Shown: positions 1-8,174 of the stretch, one piece after another
Numbering within the stretch: position 1 is the first letter of the stretch
How the letters are laid out: every line of letters begins with the position of its first letter
Origin: an uncultured Alphaproteobacteria bacterium
Lineage (GTDB): Bacteria > Pseudomonadota > Alphaproteobacteria > HIMB59 > GCA-002718135
DNA length: 23,988 nucleotides
Direction of reading: 5' to 3'
Assembly: GCA_902613275.1 (NCBI GenBank)
Contig: CACMGM010000011.1
Coordinates: forward strand, 1 to 23,988
The notes under the pieces: model-generated
What the model saw: only the letters and a program-made list of their open reading frames with translations
Told to the model about the DNA's origin: nothing
Databases searched by the model: none
Translations under genes and position numbers: made by a program

Positions 1-1
1 T

Positions 2-1126
2 GATGTCTTTTCTTTAACGGCTCAACTTTGTATTCTTGATGATGGAGAAATATTTTCTTGTGATTTAACTCCGCATGGAAAAGCGAGAAAAATATTTACC
101 ATAAGAGAACCTTTAACGGCAATTTCAGCAATCACTCCATTTAATCACCCTTTGAATATGGTAGCGCATAAAATTGCTCCTTCAATTGCAACTAATAATT
201 GTACAGTATGTAAGCAGACAGAATTAACACCTTTAACAGCAATGGTACTCGCTGATGTTTTATATGAAGCAGGTTTGCCACCCGAAATGTTTTCAGTTGT
301 AACTGGATGGCCTCAAGATATCGGATCAGAAATGATCAAGAATCCAAATATTGATCTCATTACTTTTACAGGCAGTGTAGGTGTAGGAAAATTAATAGCT
401 GAACAAGCTGGATACAAAAGAACAGTTCTTGAGCTAGGCGGTAATGATCCATTAATTGTTTTAAATGACTTAGAAGGTGATGATCTTAAAAAAGCTGTTG
501 AGCTAGCTGTTACGGGAGCAACGAAAAACTCTGGTCAACGTTGTACAGCTGTTAAAAGAATACTGGTTCAAGAATCTATTGCAGATCAATTTATTGAAAT
601 GGCTCTTGAGCGTGCTAAGAAAATTAAATTTGGTGATCCTATGAATATGGAAACAGACTTAGGTACAGTTGTTAATGCTCAAGCTGCAGAACTTTTCGAT
701 AAAAGAGTTTCTATGGCTGAAGAAGACGGCGCAAAAATTTTATATCACCCTGGAAGAAAGGGTGCTTTGTTACCTCCAATAGTTGTAGATCATGTTGATC
801 CTAAAAGTGAATTAGTTTTAGAAGAAACATTTGGTCCAGTTATCCCAATCATTCGTGTGCCTAATGACGATGAAGCTGTAATGAAAATATCTAATTCAAC
901 CGCATTTGGATTATCATCTGGTGTATGTACAAATAACTTCATGCGAGCAAAAAAATATATTCAAGGTTTAAATGTTGGCACTGTAAATATTTGGGAGGTT
1001 CCAGGTTATAGAATTGAAATGTCTCCTTTTGGAGGAATTAAAGATTCAGGTCTTGGTTACAAAGAGGGCGTTATTGAAGCAATGAAAAGTTTTACTAATG
1101 TAAAAACTTTCTCACTACCTTGGTAA
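2..1126 (+). CDS. phnY: Phosphonoacetaldehyde dehydrogenase, 5'-truncated by window edge
   Basis: This is an NAD(P)-dependent aldehyde dehydrogenase of the type that oxidises phosphonoacetaldehyde to phosphonoacetate in 2-aminoethylphosphonate (AEP) catabolism. The frame is open from base 2, giving 374 visible residues of a family near 480, so the true start lies outside. The ATG at 152 is internal, because the conserved stretch [13 protein letters not shown] spans it. Visible landmarks are the FTGS turn, the catalytic Glu in LELGGNDP (codon at 431) and the nucleophile Cys in [10 protein letters not shown] (codon at 542). The latter stretch, as I recall it, is typical of the phosphonoacetaldehyde subgroup. 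phnW further along the window supports the assignment. A general succinate-semialdehyde-type ALDH is the alternative. This PhnY is unrelated to the 2-oxoglutarate dioxygenase that shares the name. Confidence 0.8.
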   Translation, partial: DVFSLTAQLCILDDGEIFSCDLTPHGKARKIFTIREPLTAISAITPFNHPLNMVAHKIAPSIATNNCTVCKQTELTPLTAMVLADVLYEAGLPPEMFSVVTGWPQDIGSEMIKNPNIDLITFTGSVGVGKLIAEQAGYKRTVLELGGNDPLIVLNDLEGDDLKKAVELAVTGATKNSGQRCTAVKRILVQESIADQFIEMALERAKKIKFGDPMNMETDLGTVVNAQAAELFDKRVSMAEEDGAKILYHPGRKGALLPPIVVDHVDPKSELVLEETFGPVIPIIRVPNDDEAVMKISNSTAFGLSSGVCTNNFMRAKKYIQGLNVGTVNIWEVPGYRIEMSPFGGIKDSGLGYKEGVIEAMKSFTNVKTFSLPW

Positions 1127-1181
1127 ATAAATCATTTTTTCTTCAATTTTTTTAATGCTATTGAAAAATAAGCTTATTTTT

Positions 1182-1231
1182 AAGTAATATTTTCGTAATA
1201 AAATTGTAACATTTTGAGGCTACGTTATAGA
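1182..1231 (+). promoter_or_regulatory. Putative Pho-box promoter of the orphan binding protein
   Basis: Three consecutive 11-nt units carry GTAAT, GTAAT and GTAAC starting at 1184, 1195 and 1206, exactly one 11-nt period apart. A possible -10 (TATAGA, 1226) follows 15 nt later. The 11-nt phasing is that of PhoB half-sites, and the location fits a -35 replacement. The ribosome site GGAGG (1251-1255) sits 6 nt before the ATG at 1262. PhoB control is inference, and AT-rich background raises the false-positive rate. Confidence 0.45.
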
Positions 1232-1261
1232 TTAATCATTATATTGAATCGGAGGGATTAA

Positions 1262-2515
1262 ATGAAAAAATTAATTACAGGATTTGCAGCCGTATTATCT
1301 TTTGGTTTTTATGGTTCTGTTAATTCAGCTAAGTCTATTGAAATAGAAGTAGCTTATCCTTATTCAGGATTATTCGATGTAACTTTCCAAGCTATTATGC
1401 CAGAGTTTGAAAAAGCACATCCAGATATTCAAGTTAAATTTAGAGCAACCTATGAAAACTATGAGGATGCAACTGCAACAATCTTCAGAGAGTCTACTTC
1501 AGGTAATTTACCAGATGTAACAATGCAAGGTCTTAACAGACAAGCACCTCTAGTTGACAAAGGTATTGCTAAGTCTTTAGAGCCATTTATTGCAAAAGAA
1601 GCTGCTTTTGAAAAAGATGGTTACCATTCTGCTATGTTAAGTCTTTCAACATTTGGTGGTGAAGTTTATGGATTACCATTTTCTGTATCAACGCCAGTTG
1701 GATATTATAACATGGATTTATTAGCTGAAGCAGGTGTGAATAATATTCCAACTAACTGGGACGAAGTTATCGCAGCATGTAATAAATTGGAAGCAGCAGG
1801 TAAAGGAACTCTATACTTTGGTTGGAACATTACAGGTAACTGGTTCCACCAAGCATTAATGCACACTCAGAACGTTCCAATGGTTAAGGATGGAGCTGTA
1901 AATATGGGTGGTGATGCAGGACTTGCAACGTTAGAGCAAATGAAAGCAATCATGAGCGGATGTAATATGCCAAACTATTCAATTGCTGATGGTCAAGCTG
2001 CGTTTAACGCAGGTACTATTGGTATGATGTTCTGGTCTACTTCAAGCTTGGGTTCAGTTAATGCTGCAAAGGCAGACTTTGTTTTAAAAACTGCACCATT
2101 CCCTGGAATGCCTGGAGTTAACAATGGAACACCAGCAAGATTACCAGCAGGTGGAAACGCTGCAATGTTAGTGTCTACATCTGATGATCCAGCAAGAGTT
2201 GATGCTGCATGGACTTTCTTAAAGTTCATTACATCAGGTATCGGTGCTGCATTAGTTGCTGAAACAACTGGATATGTTCCACCAAACAAAGCAGCGAATG
2301 AATTATTAGGTGATTTCTATACTAAAAACCCTAATAAACTTACTGCAGTTGAACAACTTCCACTTCTTGCAGATTGGTTTGCATATCCTGGAGAAAATGG
2401 ATTAGCTGTTACACAGGTAATCTATGATTACACAGAAGAAATTGCTACAGGCGACGCTGATGATATGGGCGATCTCCAAGAAGAAATGATGGAAGAAATA
2501 AACGATCTTATGTAA
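1262..2515 (+). CDS. UgpB-like ABC transporter substrate-binding protein (orphan)
   Basis: A 417-residue periplasmic solute-binding protein of the family 1 (UgpB/MalE-like) class. Residues 1-23 form a signal peptide (MKK, hydrophobic core, cleavage near NSA). The hinge-region motif LPFSVSTPVGYYNMD (about residues 139-153) corresponds to the PFNSST..YYN segment of UgpB. The C-terminus is strongly acidic. A strong Shine-Dalgarno site precedes the gene and a perfect terminator follows it directly, so it is probably transcribed alone. No permease or ATPase is attached. It may deliver ligand to the permeases at 8175-9865 or to UgpAE, but the sequence does not decide this. Its place between phnY and the methyltransferase/Fe-ADH genes suggests a phosphonate or phosphoester ligand; that is inference. 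Confidence 0.85.
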   Translation: MKKLITGFAAVLSFGFYGSVNSAKSIEIEVAYPYSGLFDVTFQAIMPEFEKAHPDIQVKFRATYENYEDATATIFRESTSGNLPDVTMQGLNRQAPLVDKGIAKSLEPFIAKEAAFEKDGYHSAMLSLSTFGGEVYGLPFSVSTPVGYYNMDLLAEAGVNNIPTNWDEVIAACNKLEAAGKGTLYFGWNITGNWFHQALMHTQNVPMVKDGAVNMGGDAGLATLEQMKAIMSGCNMPNYSIADGQAAFNAGTIGMMFWSTSSLGSVNAAKADFVLKTAPFPGMPGVNNGTPARLPAGGNAAMLVSTSDDPARVDAAWTFLKFITSGIGAALVAETTGYVPPNKAANELLGDFYTKNPNKLTAVEQLPLLADWFAYPGENGLAVTQVIYDYTEEIATGDADDMGDLQEEMMEEINDLM

Positions 2516-2545
2516 TTTGAGATTATTTATTATTAACTTTTTATT

Positions 2546-2578
2546 ACAGCGGCTTTATAAAAGCCGCTGTTTTATTTT
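2546..2578 (+). terminator. Rho-independent terminator after the orphan binding protein
   Basis: A perfect 11-bp stem (ACAGCGGCTTT / AAAGCCGCTGT, 2546-2570) with a 3-nt loop is followed by TTTATTTT. It ends the binding-protein transcript 31 nt after its stop codon and separates it from the next gene set. Confidence 0.9.
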
Positions 2579-2602
2579 AAATCTAAATGGGAGTAAAAAT
2601 AG

Positions 2603-3682
2603 ATGCCTCTTACAACAACTACAATAGGTGCTTATCCAAAACCTAAACAAACACCCATTCAAGATTGGTTTTTAGGGACAAAATCAGAAGAAGAGAGAAA
2701 AGCGTCAAAAGGATTATTATCAAATTGGTCACCCGGCGCATATGAAAAAGCTTTAGAGTCTGCAGGTGCTGATGCCGAAAAATTATTTTTAGCAGCAATT
2801 AAAGAAGTTATAACTGATCAAGTAGATGCGGGTATTGATGTTCCAACAGATGGAGAAGTCAGACGTGAGAGTTACGTATTATATCAATGTCGATTTTTAA
2901 ATGGAGTAAGTTTTAAAGAAGTTACACATAAGTCAGTAAGACAAGGCGCGTTCGAAGCTGATCTTCCAACTATTGTTGCACCGATTTCAAGTAAAGAAAT
3001 ACGTATGCATCTAGACTGGAAGAGTGCACAACAATTTACAAAAAATCCAGTTAAAATAACCCTACCTGGACCAATGACGATAACAGATTCAATAGCTAAC
3101 AACTACTATCATGACATGAAAAAACTTGGTTTTGATTTAGCATTAGCTCTCAATAAAGAAATCAAGGCACTTGTAGATGCAGGTTGTCAGTATATTCAAA
3201 TTGATGAACCAGTATTTGCTAGAAAGCCTGATGAAGCTCATTCATATGGTATGGAGAATTTAGAAAGAATGATGCATGGTATTCCTAAAGAAGTGCAACG
3301 CGTTTGCCATATTTGTTGTGGTTATCCCAACTCACTAGATTCAGAAGGCTATAAAAAAGCTGATCTAGATGCTTATGATAGAATTGCATCACTTGTAGAT
3401 GATTCAACTATTGATGAAGTATCTTTGGAAGATTCACATAGGCATAATGATTTAAATCTTTTAGAAAAATTTACTAAAACAAAAGTAATTTTTGGATTTA
3501 TTGATATTACAAAAAGTAGAATGGAGTCTGTTGAAGAAGTAAGAGTTCGTATCAAAGATTCACTTGAACATATTGATGAACACCGTTTAATAGCTGCACC
3601 AGATTGTGGTTTAGGTTTCTTTACGCGAGAACAAGCAATTGAGAAAATGACAATTTTAACTAAAGCGGCAAAATCAATTTAA
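2603..3682 (+). CDS. MetE catalytic-domain paralogue (cobalamin-independent methyltransferase)
   Basis: At 359 residues this matches only the C-terminal catalytic barrel of cobalamin-independent methionine synthase; the N-terminal half of MetE is missing, as in core-MetE proteins. The zinc site appears complete: His236 and Cys238 in HICCGYP, Glu276 in EVSLED, and Cys335 in APDCGLGF. DEP (201-203) matches the MetE substrate-site Asp region. The expected chemistry is methyl transfer to a thiolate such as homocysteine, but the methyl donor is unknown. A GGGAG site at 2588 supports the start. The stop is 4 nt from the next ATG, so it is co-transcribed with a phosphonoacetaldehyde reductase-like gene and a SAM methyltransferase. 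That context suggests a methylated phosphonate or related donor instead of ordinary methionine synthesis; this is inference. Confidence 0.8.
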   Translation: MPLTTTTIGAYPKPKQTPIQDWFLGTKSEEERKASKGLLSNWSPGAYEKALESAGADAEKLFLAAIKEVITDQVDAGIDVPTDGEVRRESYVLYQCRFLNGVSFKEVTHKSVRQGAFEADLPTIVAPISSKEIRMHLDWKSAQQFTKNPVKITLPGPMTITDSIANNYYHDMKKLGFDLALALNKEIKALVDAGCQYIQIDEPVFARKPDEAHSYGMENLERMMHGIPKEVQRVCHICCGYPNSLDSEGYKKADLDAYDRIASLVDDSTIDEVSLEDSHRHNDLNLLEKFTKTKVIFGFIDITKSRMESVEEVRVRIKDSLEHIDEHRLIAAPDCGLGFFTREQAIEKMTILTKAAKSI

Positions 3683-3686
3683 GGTA

Positions 3687-4799
3687 ATGTGGAATTATTT
3701 TAACCCTGTTGAAATTATCTTTGGAGAAAATAGATTTACAGAAGTACATGATGCTCTTAAAAATAAGAACTACATCATAATCACTCATCCAGAAGAAATT
3801 TTTAAAAAATATAGCGATGAATTAAAATCTTCTTCAAATCCACCTTTATCCATTATGACGGATGTTCAGCCTAATCCAGATTATAAGGATATTTTAGAGC
3901 TACAAAATAAATTTTCTTCAATCAATGAATCGGTAGATTATATTTTAGCTATAGGTGGTGGCTCTGTTACAGACACAGCTAAAGCGATTGCTGCTTTTAA
4001 AGATAAACAAGAATATCTAACAGATTTCGTTCGCAATAAGAAAAGCCCAAGAGTCGAAAATCCAATCAAGATTATTGCAGTACCTACAACTTCAGGAACA
4101 TCAAGTGAGCTTACGTGTTGGGCCACAATTTGGGATAAAGAAAAAAATAATAAATTATCTTTGGCGCATAAATCTCTTTATGCAGAAAAAGCAATTATCG
4201 ATCCATCTATTATGGTTGATAAGCCTTTAGGCTTGACTATTTCAACTGGTTTAGATGCTCTCTCCCATTCAATGGAAAGTATTTGGAATATTAATGCGAA
4301 CCCAATTTCTGCTTCTCATGCAATACAAGCATCAAAATTAGTATTAGAAAATTTACGACTTCTCACTAAAGATTTAAGAAATGTTGTGTTACGCTCAAAC
4401 ATTGCATTGGCGTGTGTTCATGCTGGCTTAGCCTTTTCCAATACGAAAACTGCTATTGCACACAATCTATCATATCCTGTGACACTCAATTACGGTATTC
4501 AGCATGGTATTGCTTGTTCATTTACTTTACCCATGATTACTAAAAGTATGGTTGGAATTGATAGTGTCGCTGAGGAAAGAATAAAATTAATTTTTAACGA
4601 TAATCTAGAAAATGCTTCAAATCATCTGAGTGAATTTATGCGTTCTTTAGAGGTTCCTCTTAACTTAAATGAAATAAAAGTTCCTGTTCAAGAATGGAAT
4701 AATATAGTAGATGACGCGTTTTTAGGGGAACGAGGTAAAAACTTTATTGGCAATAAAGAGGCTTTCATCTCTTCTGCTAAATCAATGGGACTTTATTAG
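3687..4799 (+). CDS. Iron-containing alcohol dehydrogenase, phosphonoacetaldehyde reductase-like
   Basis: A 370-residue group III (Fe-dependent) alcohol dehydrogenase. It shows the NAD-binding motif GGGSVTDTAKA (90-100), the PTTSGTSSE loop (133-141) and metal ligands Asp190, His194, His259 and His273, in spacing close to FucO. The run WATIWD followed later by SGLDALSH-like residues and ESIWN.NANP resembles PhpC-type phosphonoacetaldehyde reductases, which interconvert phosphonoacetaldehyde and 2-hydroxyethylphosphonate. In a cluster with phnW and phnY the likely direction is oxidation of hydroxyethylphosphonate into the phosphonoacetaldehyde pool. The ATG lies 4 nt after the preceding stop with AAGG overlapping that stop, so translation is probably coupled. 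Family membership is firm; the substrate is inferred. Confidence 0.75.
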   Translation: MWNYFNPVEIIFGENRFTEVHDALKNKNYIIITHPEEIFKKYSDELKSSSNPPLSIMTDVQPNPDYKDILELQNKFSSINESVDYILAIGGGSVTDTAKAIAAFKDKQEYLTDFVRNKKSPRVENPIKIIAVPTTSGTSSELTCWATIWDKEKNNKLSLAHKSLYAEKAIIDPSIMVDKPLGLTISTGLDALSHSMESIWNINANPISASHAIQASKLVLENLRLLTKDLRNVVLRSNIALACVHAGLAFSNTKTAIAHNLSYPVTLNYGIQHGIACSFTLPMITKSMVGIDSVAEERIKLIFNDNLENASNHLSEFMRSLEVPLNLNEIKVPVQEWNNIVDDAFLGERGKNFIGNKEAFISSAKSMGLY

Positions 4800-4801
4800 T
4801 A

Positions 4802-5908
4802 ATGAAAAAAAATTTCAGGTTTTATGATAACAGACAAAAATATTTATTATTTGTCACAACAACAAATGAAAAAAATCAAATTGCTGATGCGATACATCCT
4901 CACGTAAATAAAATTAAACCTCAAAAACCTGGTTTAAAAATATTTGATGCCGGTATGGGTGATGGTTCCTTACTTATGAATGTTATGCGTCAGTGCCACG
5001 AGACCAGCCCTAACGTACCTTTATTAGTTTGCACAAAAGAAATAAGTATTGAAGATGTAAGATTAGGTCTAGAAAAATTACCCGATAGGTTTGTTGAACA
5101 TAAGAATACTGTTTTCGTCATTTCAAATCTACACTACGCTGAAGCTACAAACCTAAAATCAAAAAATGAAGCTAAACAGAAAAAAATTAATTGGAATATT
5201 ATTAAATTAAAAGGCGACACCTCTCTTGAATTTGCTCAACAATTAAGAAAACAAAATGAATTTTTAGAAAAAAAATGGAATATAGAAATTAATAAAAAGT
5301 CAGGTAACCATACCTATAAAGAGCCTTCAGTCATGGTTATTTACCGCGAAGATCAAGAATTTAATGTTAATGAATTAATACCTACCAAAAAAAAATCAGA
5401 TAATAAATTTGATCTTATTATTGCTTCACAACCTTATCGTTCAAGAATTTCAGCAGAAAAGAAATCAAAATACGTCATCGAACCAATGATTAGAGCGTTA
5501 AAATCAAAAGGGAAATTATTAACCATTCATGCTTCAGGAAAAGATCCTGCTAATGAAATAATTCGTAAAATTTGGCCAAAAGAGGACCCATTTCCTTCTC
5601 TTGGAAATAGTATCATTTCCTATCTTAAGAAGAACTTAGATAAAGATTTATTAAGAAGTTTATCTTTTGGAGAAAAAAGAATTATTAAGTGTAAATTAAG
5701 AGCGCTACCAACAGAAATTAGTGGCGGTATAGCTACATCATTAGTCTTTTCTGCTTGGAATGCCTCCATATATGTCAATCAAATGGATGATGATAAAGTA
5801 ATGAAGGTAGAAAAAACAAAAAATTACGAAAAAGTAGTTCAAAATATTGTTTCTAAAAATAAAGGTCTTTATTTTAACAATGAAATATTTGTAATTGAAA
5901 GAAAATAG
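4802..5908 (+). CDS. SAM-dependent methyltransferase-like protein, function unknown
   Basis: A 368-residue Lys-rich protein with a class I Rossmann methyltransferase core. Motif I is IFDAGMGDGS (47-56). FDLIIASQPY (203-212) sits where N6- or N-methyltransferases carry a D/NPPY-type motif, and GKLLTIHASG (237-246) fits motif VI. About 90 residues rich in Lys and Asn (116-202) separate motif I from the QPY motif, which is unusual spacing. The gene starts 2 nt after the Fe-ADH stop without a convincing Shine-Dalgarno site, implying coupling. I recognise the fold but not the substrate. Lying in one unit with a MetE-core paralogue, it may make the methylated compound that the other demethylates, or act on a shared intermediate; this is speculation. 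The 3' end meets a convergent gene 2 nt away. Confidence 0.6.
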   Translation: MKKNFRFYDNRQKYLLFVTTTNEKNQIADAIHPHVNKIKPQKPGLKIFDAGMGDGSLLMNVMRQCHETSPNVPLLVCTKEISIEDVRLGLEKLPDRFVEHKNTVFVISNLHYAEATNLKSKNEAKQKKINWNIIKLKGDTSLEFAQQLRKQNEFLEKKWNIEINKKSGNHTYKEPSVMVIYREDQEFNVNELIPTKKKSDNKFDLIIASQPYRSRISAEKKSKYVIEPMIRALKSKGKLLTIHASGKDPANEIIRKIWPKEDPFPSLGNSIISYLKKNLDKDLLRSLSFGEKRIIKCKLRALPTEISGGIATSLVFSAWNASIYVNQMDDDKVMKVEKTKNYEKVVQNIVSKNKGLYFNNEIFVIERK

Positions 5909-5910
5909 AT

Positions 5911-6711
5911 TTACTCATTTTTTAACCATTTTATATCTGTTTTTAAAAAATCTTCAGTATGAATTACTATTCCATTTTTATTTAAAATTGCTACATTATA
6001 ATTTGGATCAGTATTAGCTAAACCAAGCCTATATTCAGATGAAAAATTTGGTATTAGAGGTGACCATGTACTCCTTGGCGAGGAAAAACTTATACCAAGA
6101 TATGATCCGGAACTTGTAATATGCTGATGACCAAAAAAAATATGTTTAATATTTTTTTTACTAATCAATATTTCTTTAAATTCTTTTTTATGTTTTAATC
6201 CAATACCATCGCTTTCATCTCTAACCAGTGCCAATGGATTATGGTGCATAAATATATAAATTTCTTTATTATCATCTGTATTATTTAAAAGATCAATCAA
6301 CCATTCTTGTCTTTTAAACGGATAATGACCAATGTGTGTTCCGTGCTCTAGAGTATCTATAAAAATAAATCTATTATTCTTATAGTCATCGTAGTATTGG
6401 ATAAATCCATTACTATCAGTTGGCACATGATTTAAAGTTTTTATAAAATTTTCACGATTGTCATGATTACCAGGTATTAGTTTTGGTTCAAGGTTTAGGG
6501 GTAGATTAAATTCTTTTATTATTTTTTTAAACAGATTGTAAGAATCTTCATCTCCAATGTCTGTTATATCACCAGTTATAGCAAACATATCTGCATCACG
6601 GTGATTTAAAACAATGTGTTCTAAAGCATATTTGAATCTTTCTACAGAGTTTATGCCAAATAATTCATTTGTATGAATATGAGGGTCAGAGAGGTGAATA
6701 ATTTTCATCAT
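5911..6711 (-). CDS. Class III metallophosphodiesterase (CpdA/GpdQ-like)
   Basis: A 266-residue calcineurin-like phosphoesterase with all five metal-site blocks: Asp9 and His11 (SDPHIH), GDITD (47-51), GNHD (81-84), MHHNP (155-159) and GHQH (194-197). No signal peptide is seen, so it should be cytoplasmic. This subgroup hydrolyses cyclic nucleotides, glycerophosphodiesters or other small phosphodiesters. It lies beside UgpB-type transport genes, so glycerophosphodiester or phosphonate-ester hydrolysis after import is plausible; cAMP phosphodiesterase is the main alternative. Two adjacent ATGs (6711 and 6708) are possible starts, and neither has a clear ribosome site. It is the only minus-strand gene in the first 9.8 kb and is convergent with the methyltransferase gene. 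Confidence 0.8.
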   Translation of the reverse strand: MMKIIHLSDPHIHTNELFGINSVERFKYALEHIVLNHRDADMFAITGDITDIGDEDSYNLFKKIIKEFNLPLNLEPKLIPGNHDNRENFIKTLNHVPTDSNGFIQYYDDYKNNRFIFIDTLEHGTHIGHYPFKRQEWLIDLLNNTDDNKEIYIFMHHNPLALVRDESDGIGLKHKKEFKEILISKKNIKHIFFGHQHITSSGSYLGISFSSPRSTWSPLIPNFSSEYRLGLANTDPNYNVAILNKNGIVIHTEDFLKTDIKWLKNE

Positions 6712-6774
6712 AAATATTTACTAAACAAACATACAAAAAAAAATAATAAAAAAGAATCAAAAAATTAAAAATTA

Positions 6775-6821
6775 ATTTAATTTAAGTTTAACAAAATATT
6801 AATATTTTTTTCTTATATAAA
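6775..6821 (+). promoter_or_regulatory. Putative Pho-box promoter of the second binding protein
   Basis: TTAAT, TTAAC and TTAAT begin at 6777, 6788 and 6799, an exact 11-nt phase as in PhoB direct-repeat sites. A -10-like TATATAAA lies at 6814-6821, and a strong AGGAG (6841-6845) precedes the ATG at 6854. The half-site is AT-rich and could arise by chance, so regulation by PhoB is only inferred. Confidence 0.4.
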
Positions 6822-6853
6822 TAGGCTTATTGACTAAAATAGGAGATTTATAA

Positions 6854-8128
6854 ATGACAATAATAAAAATACTTATTATTTCTTTAACCATGGTAATAAC
6901 ATCATTAAGCGTAAGGGCTATTGACTTAGAATTTTATTTTCCAGTCGCCGTAGGTGGTGGAGCTGCTCAGGCGATAGAGAAATTTGCAGAAGATTACACA
7001 AAATTAAATCCAGATGTAAATGTTAAAGCTGTTTTCACAGGAAGTTATACAGATACAGATACTAAATTTCTAACAGCATGTAAATCTGGAACAGCTCCTG
7101 CAACTTCAGTTATGATTGCTGTTACAATTTTTAAATATATAGACGAAGATTGTGTAATGGCTTGGGACAATATATTAACTCAAGATGAAATTGATAATTG
7201 GATAGGTGGTTTTTATCCTGCTTTTATGGCCAATGGTCAAGTTGATGGTAAAACTTATGGGATTCCATTTCAAAGATCAACACCAGTACTCTATTACAAT
7301 AAGGATGCTTTTAGAGCTGCGGGATTAGATCCTGAAAATCCACCTAAGACTTGGGATGAACAGCTAGAAGTTGCAAAAAAATTAACAATCAAAGATTCTG
7401 ATGGAAATGTAAGTCAATACGGAATAAGAATTCCATCTGCTGGTTTTCCATACTGGTTATTTAGTGCAATTGTTTATGGCAATGGTGGAAAAATTATGAA
7501 CGATAATGGCACTGAAACATATATTAATTCACCAGAAGCCATTGAAGCATTAGAAAAACTTGTAGCTCTTAGTACTACTGAAGGAGTAATGAGACCAGGT
7601 ATACTTGAATGGGGATCTACTCCACAGGCTTTTTTTGAGGGCCAAACTGCAATGATGTGGACTACTACAGGAAATCTGACAAATGTCAGAAAAAATGCTC
7701 CGTTTGATTGGGGTGTAGCTTTCATTCCTGGTATTAAACAATTTGGAGCGCCAGTCGGAGGAGGAAATTTTTATCTATCAATTGACACTACAGAAGAGGA
7801 ACAGCAAGCAACAAAAGACTTTGTAAAATGGATAACAGAACCTAAACAGTCTGTTGCCTGGACAAAAGCCACTGGTTATGTTGCACCTAGAGCTGAAACT
7901 TGGGAGTCAGATGAAATGAAAGAATTTTTAAAAGAATTTCCATATCCAGCTGTTGCAAGAGATCAGTTGGAGTATGCAGGTCCAGAATTTTCGACCTACG
8001 AGCAACCTAAAACTGTTTCAATTTTCAATAGAGCGTTAGAAGCAGCAGTTGCTGGGGAAAAAGATCCTAAAACTGCTCTTTTAGAGGCGCATGCCGAAAT
8101 TGATAAAATACTAAAAGATTATAGATAA
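6854..8128 (+). CDS. UgpB-like ABC transporter substrate-binding protein
   Basis: A 424-residue family 1 solute-binding protein. The signal peptide spans about residues 1-22 (cleavage near VRA). The hinge segment GIPFQRSTPVLYYNKDAFRA (136-155) closely resembles UgpB, and the following GLDPENPPKTW is also UgpB-like. It has two Cys (about 60 and 80) not typical of UgpB. It heads an operon with two permeases (8175 and 9056) and is separated from them by a strong hairpin, a common way to make more binding protein than permease. The ligand is unknown. Relationship to UgpB and location between a phosphodiesterase and phnW suggest an organophosphorus compound, though family 1 also includes sugar binders. 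Confidence 0.85.
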   Translation: MTIIKILIISLTMVITSLSVRAIDLEFYFPVAVGGGAAQAIEKFAEDYTKLNPDVNVKAVFTGSYTDTDTKFLTACKSGTAPATSVMIAVTIFKYIDEDCVMAWDNILTQDEIDNWIGGFYPAFMANGQVDGKTYGIPFQRSTPVLYYNKDAFRAAGLDPENPPKTWDEQLEVAKKLTIKDSDGNVSQYGIRIPSAGFPYWLFSAIVYGNGGKIMNDNGTETYINSPEAIEALEKLVALSTTEGVMRPGILEWGSTPQAFFEGQTAMMWTTTGNLTNVRKNAPFDWGVAFIPGIKQFGAPVGGGNFYLSIDTTEEEQQATKDFVKWITEPKQSVAWTKATGYVAPRAETWESDEMKEFLKEFPYPAVARDQLEYAGPEFSTYEQPKTVSIFNRALEAAVAGEKDPKTALLEAHAEIDKILKDYR

Positions 8129-8140
8129 AGAAAAAATATT

Positions 8141-8174
8141 AAACGGCACTAGTTAATAATAGTGCCGTTTTTTT
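8141..8174 (+). terminator. Intercistronic terminator/attenuator abutting a start codon
   Basis: A perfect 11-bp stem AAACGGCACTA / TAGTGCCGTTT with an 8-nt loop (8141-8170) runs into seven T (8168-8174). The permease ATG begins at 8175, the next base. Partial termination would set binding-protein levels above permease levels. No ribosome site other than this hairpin precedes the permease. Confidence 0.85.

Noticed and set aside
152..154. ATG as start of the aldehyde dehydrogenase
   Set aside because: The 50 codons before it are open and carry conserved ALDH sequence, so the gene is cut by the window edge.
1164..1181. Perfect 18-bp palindrome AAAAATAAGCTTATTTTT after phnY
   Set aside because: It leaves almost no loop and has no GC stem, so neither a terminator nor a protein site can be claimed with confidence.
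1993..2289. Minus-strand open frame inside the binding-protein gene
   Set aside because: It lies wholly within a well-supported gene, has no ribosome site and no recognisable domain; the same holds for the other antisense frames inside genes.
2579..2602. SAM or cobalamin riboswitch before the MetE-like gene
   Set aside because: Only 24 nt lie between the terminator tail and the start codon, too short for any known class.
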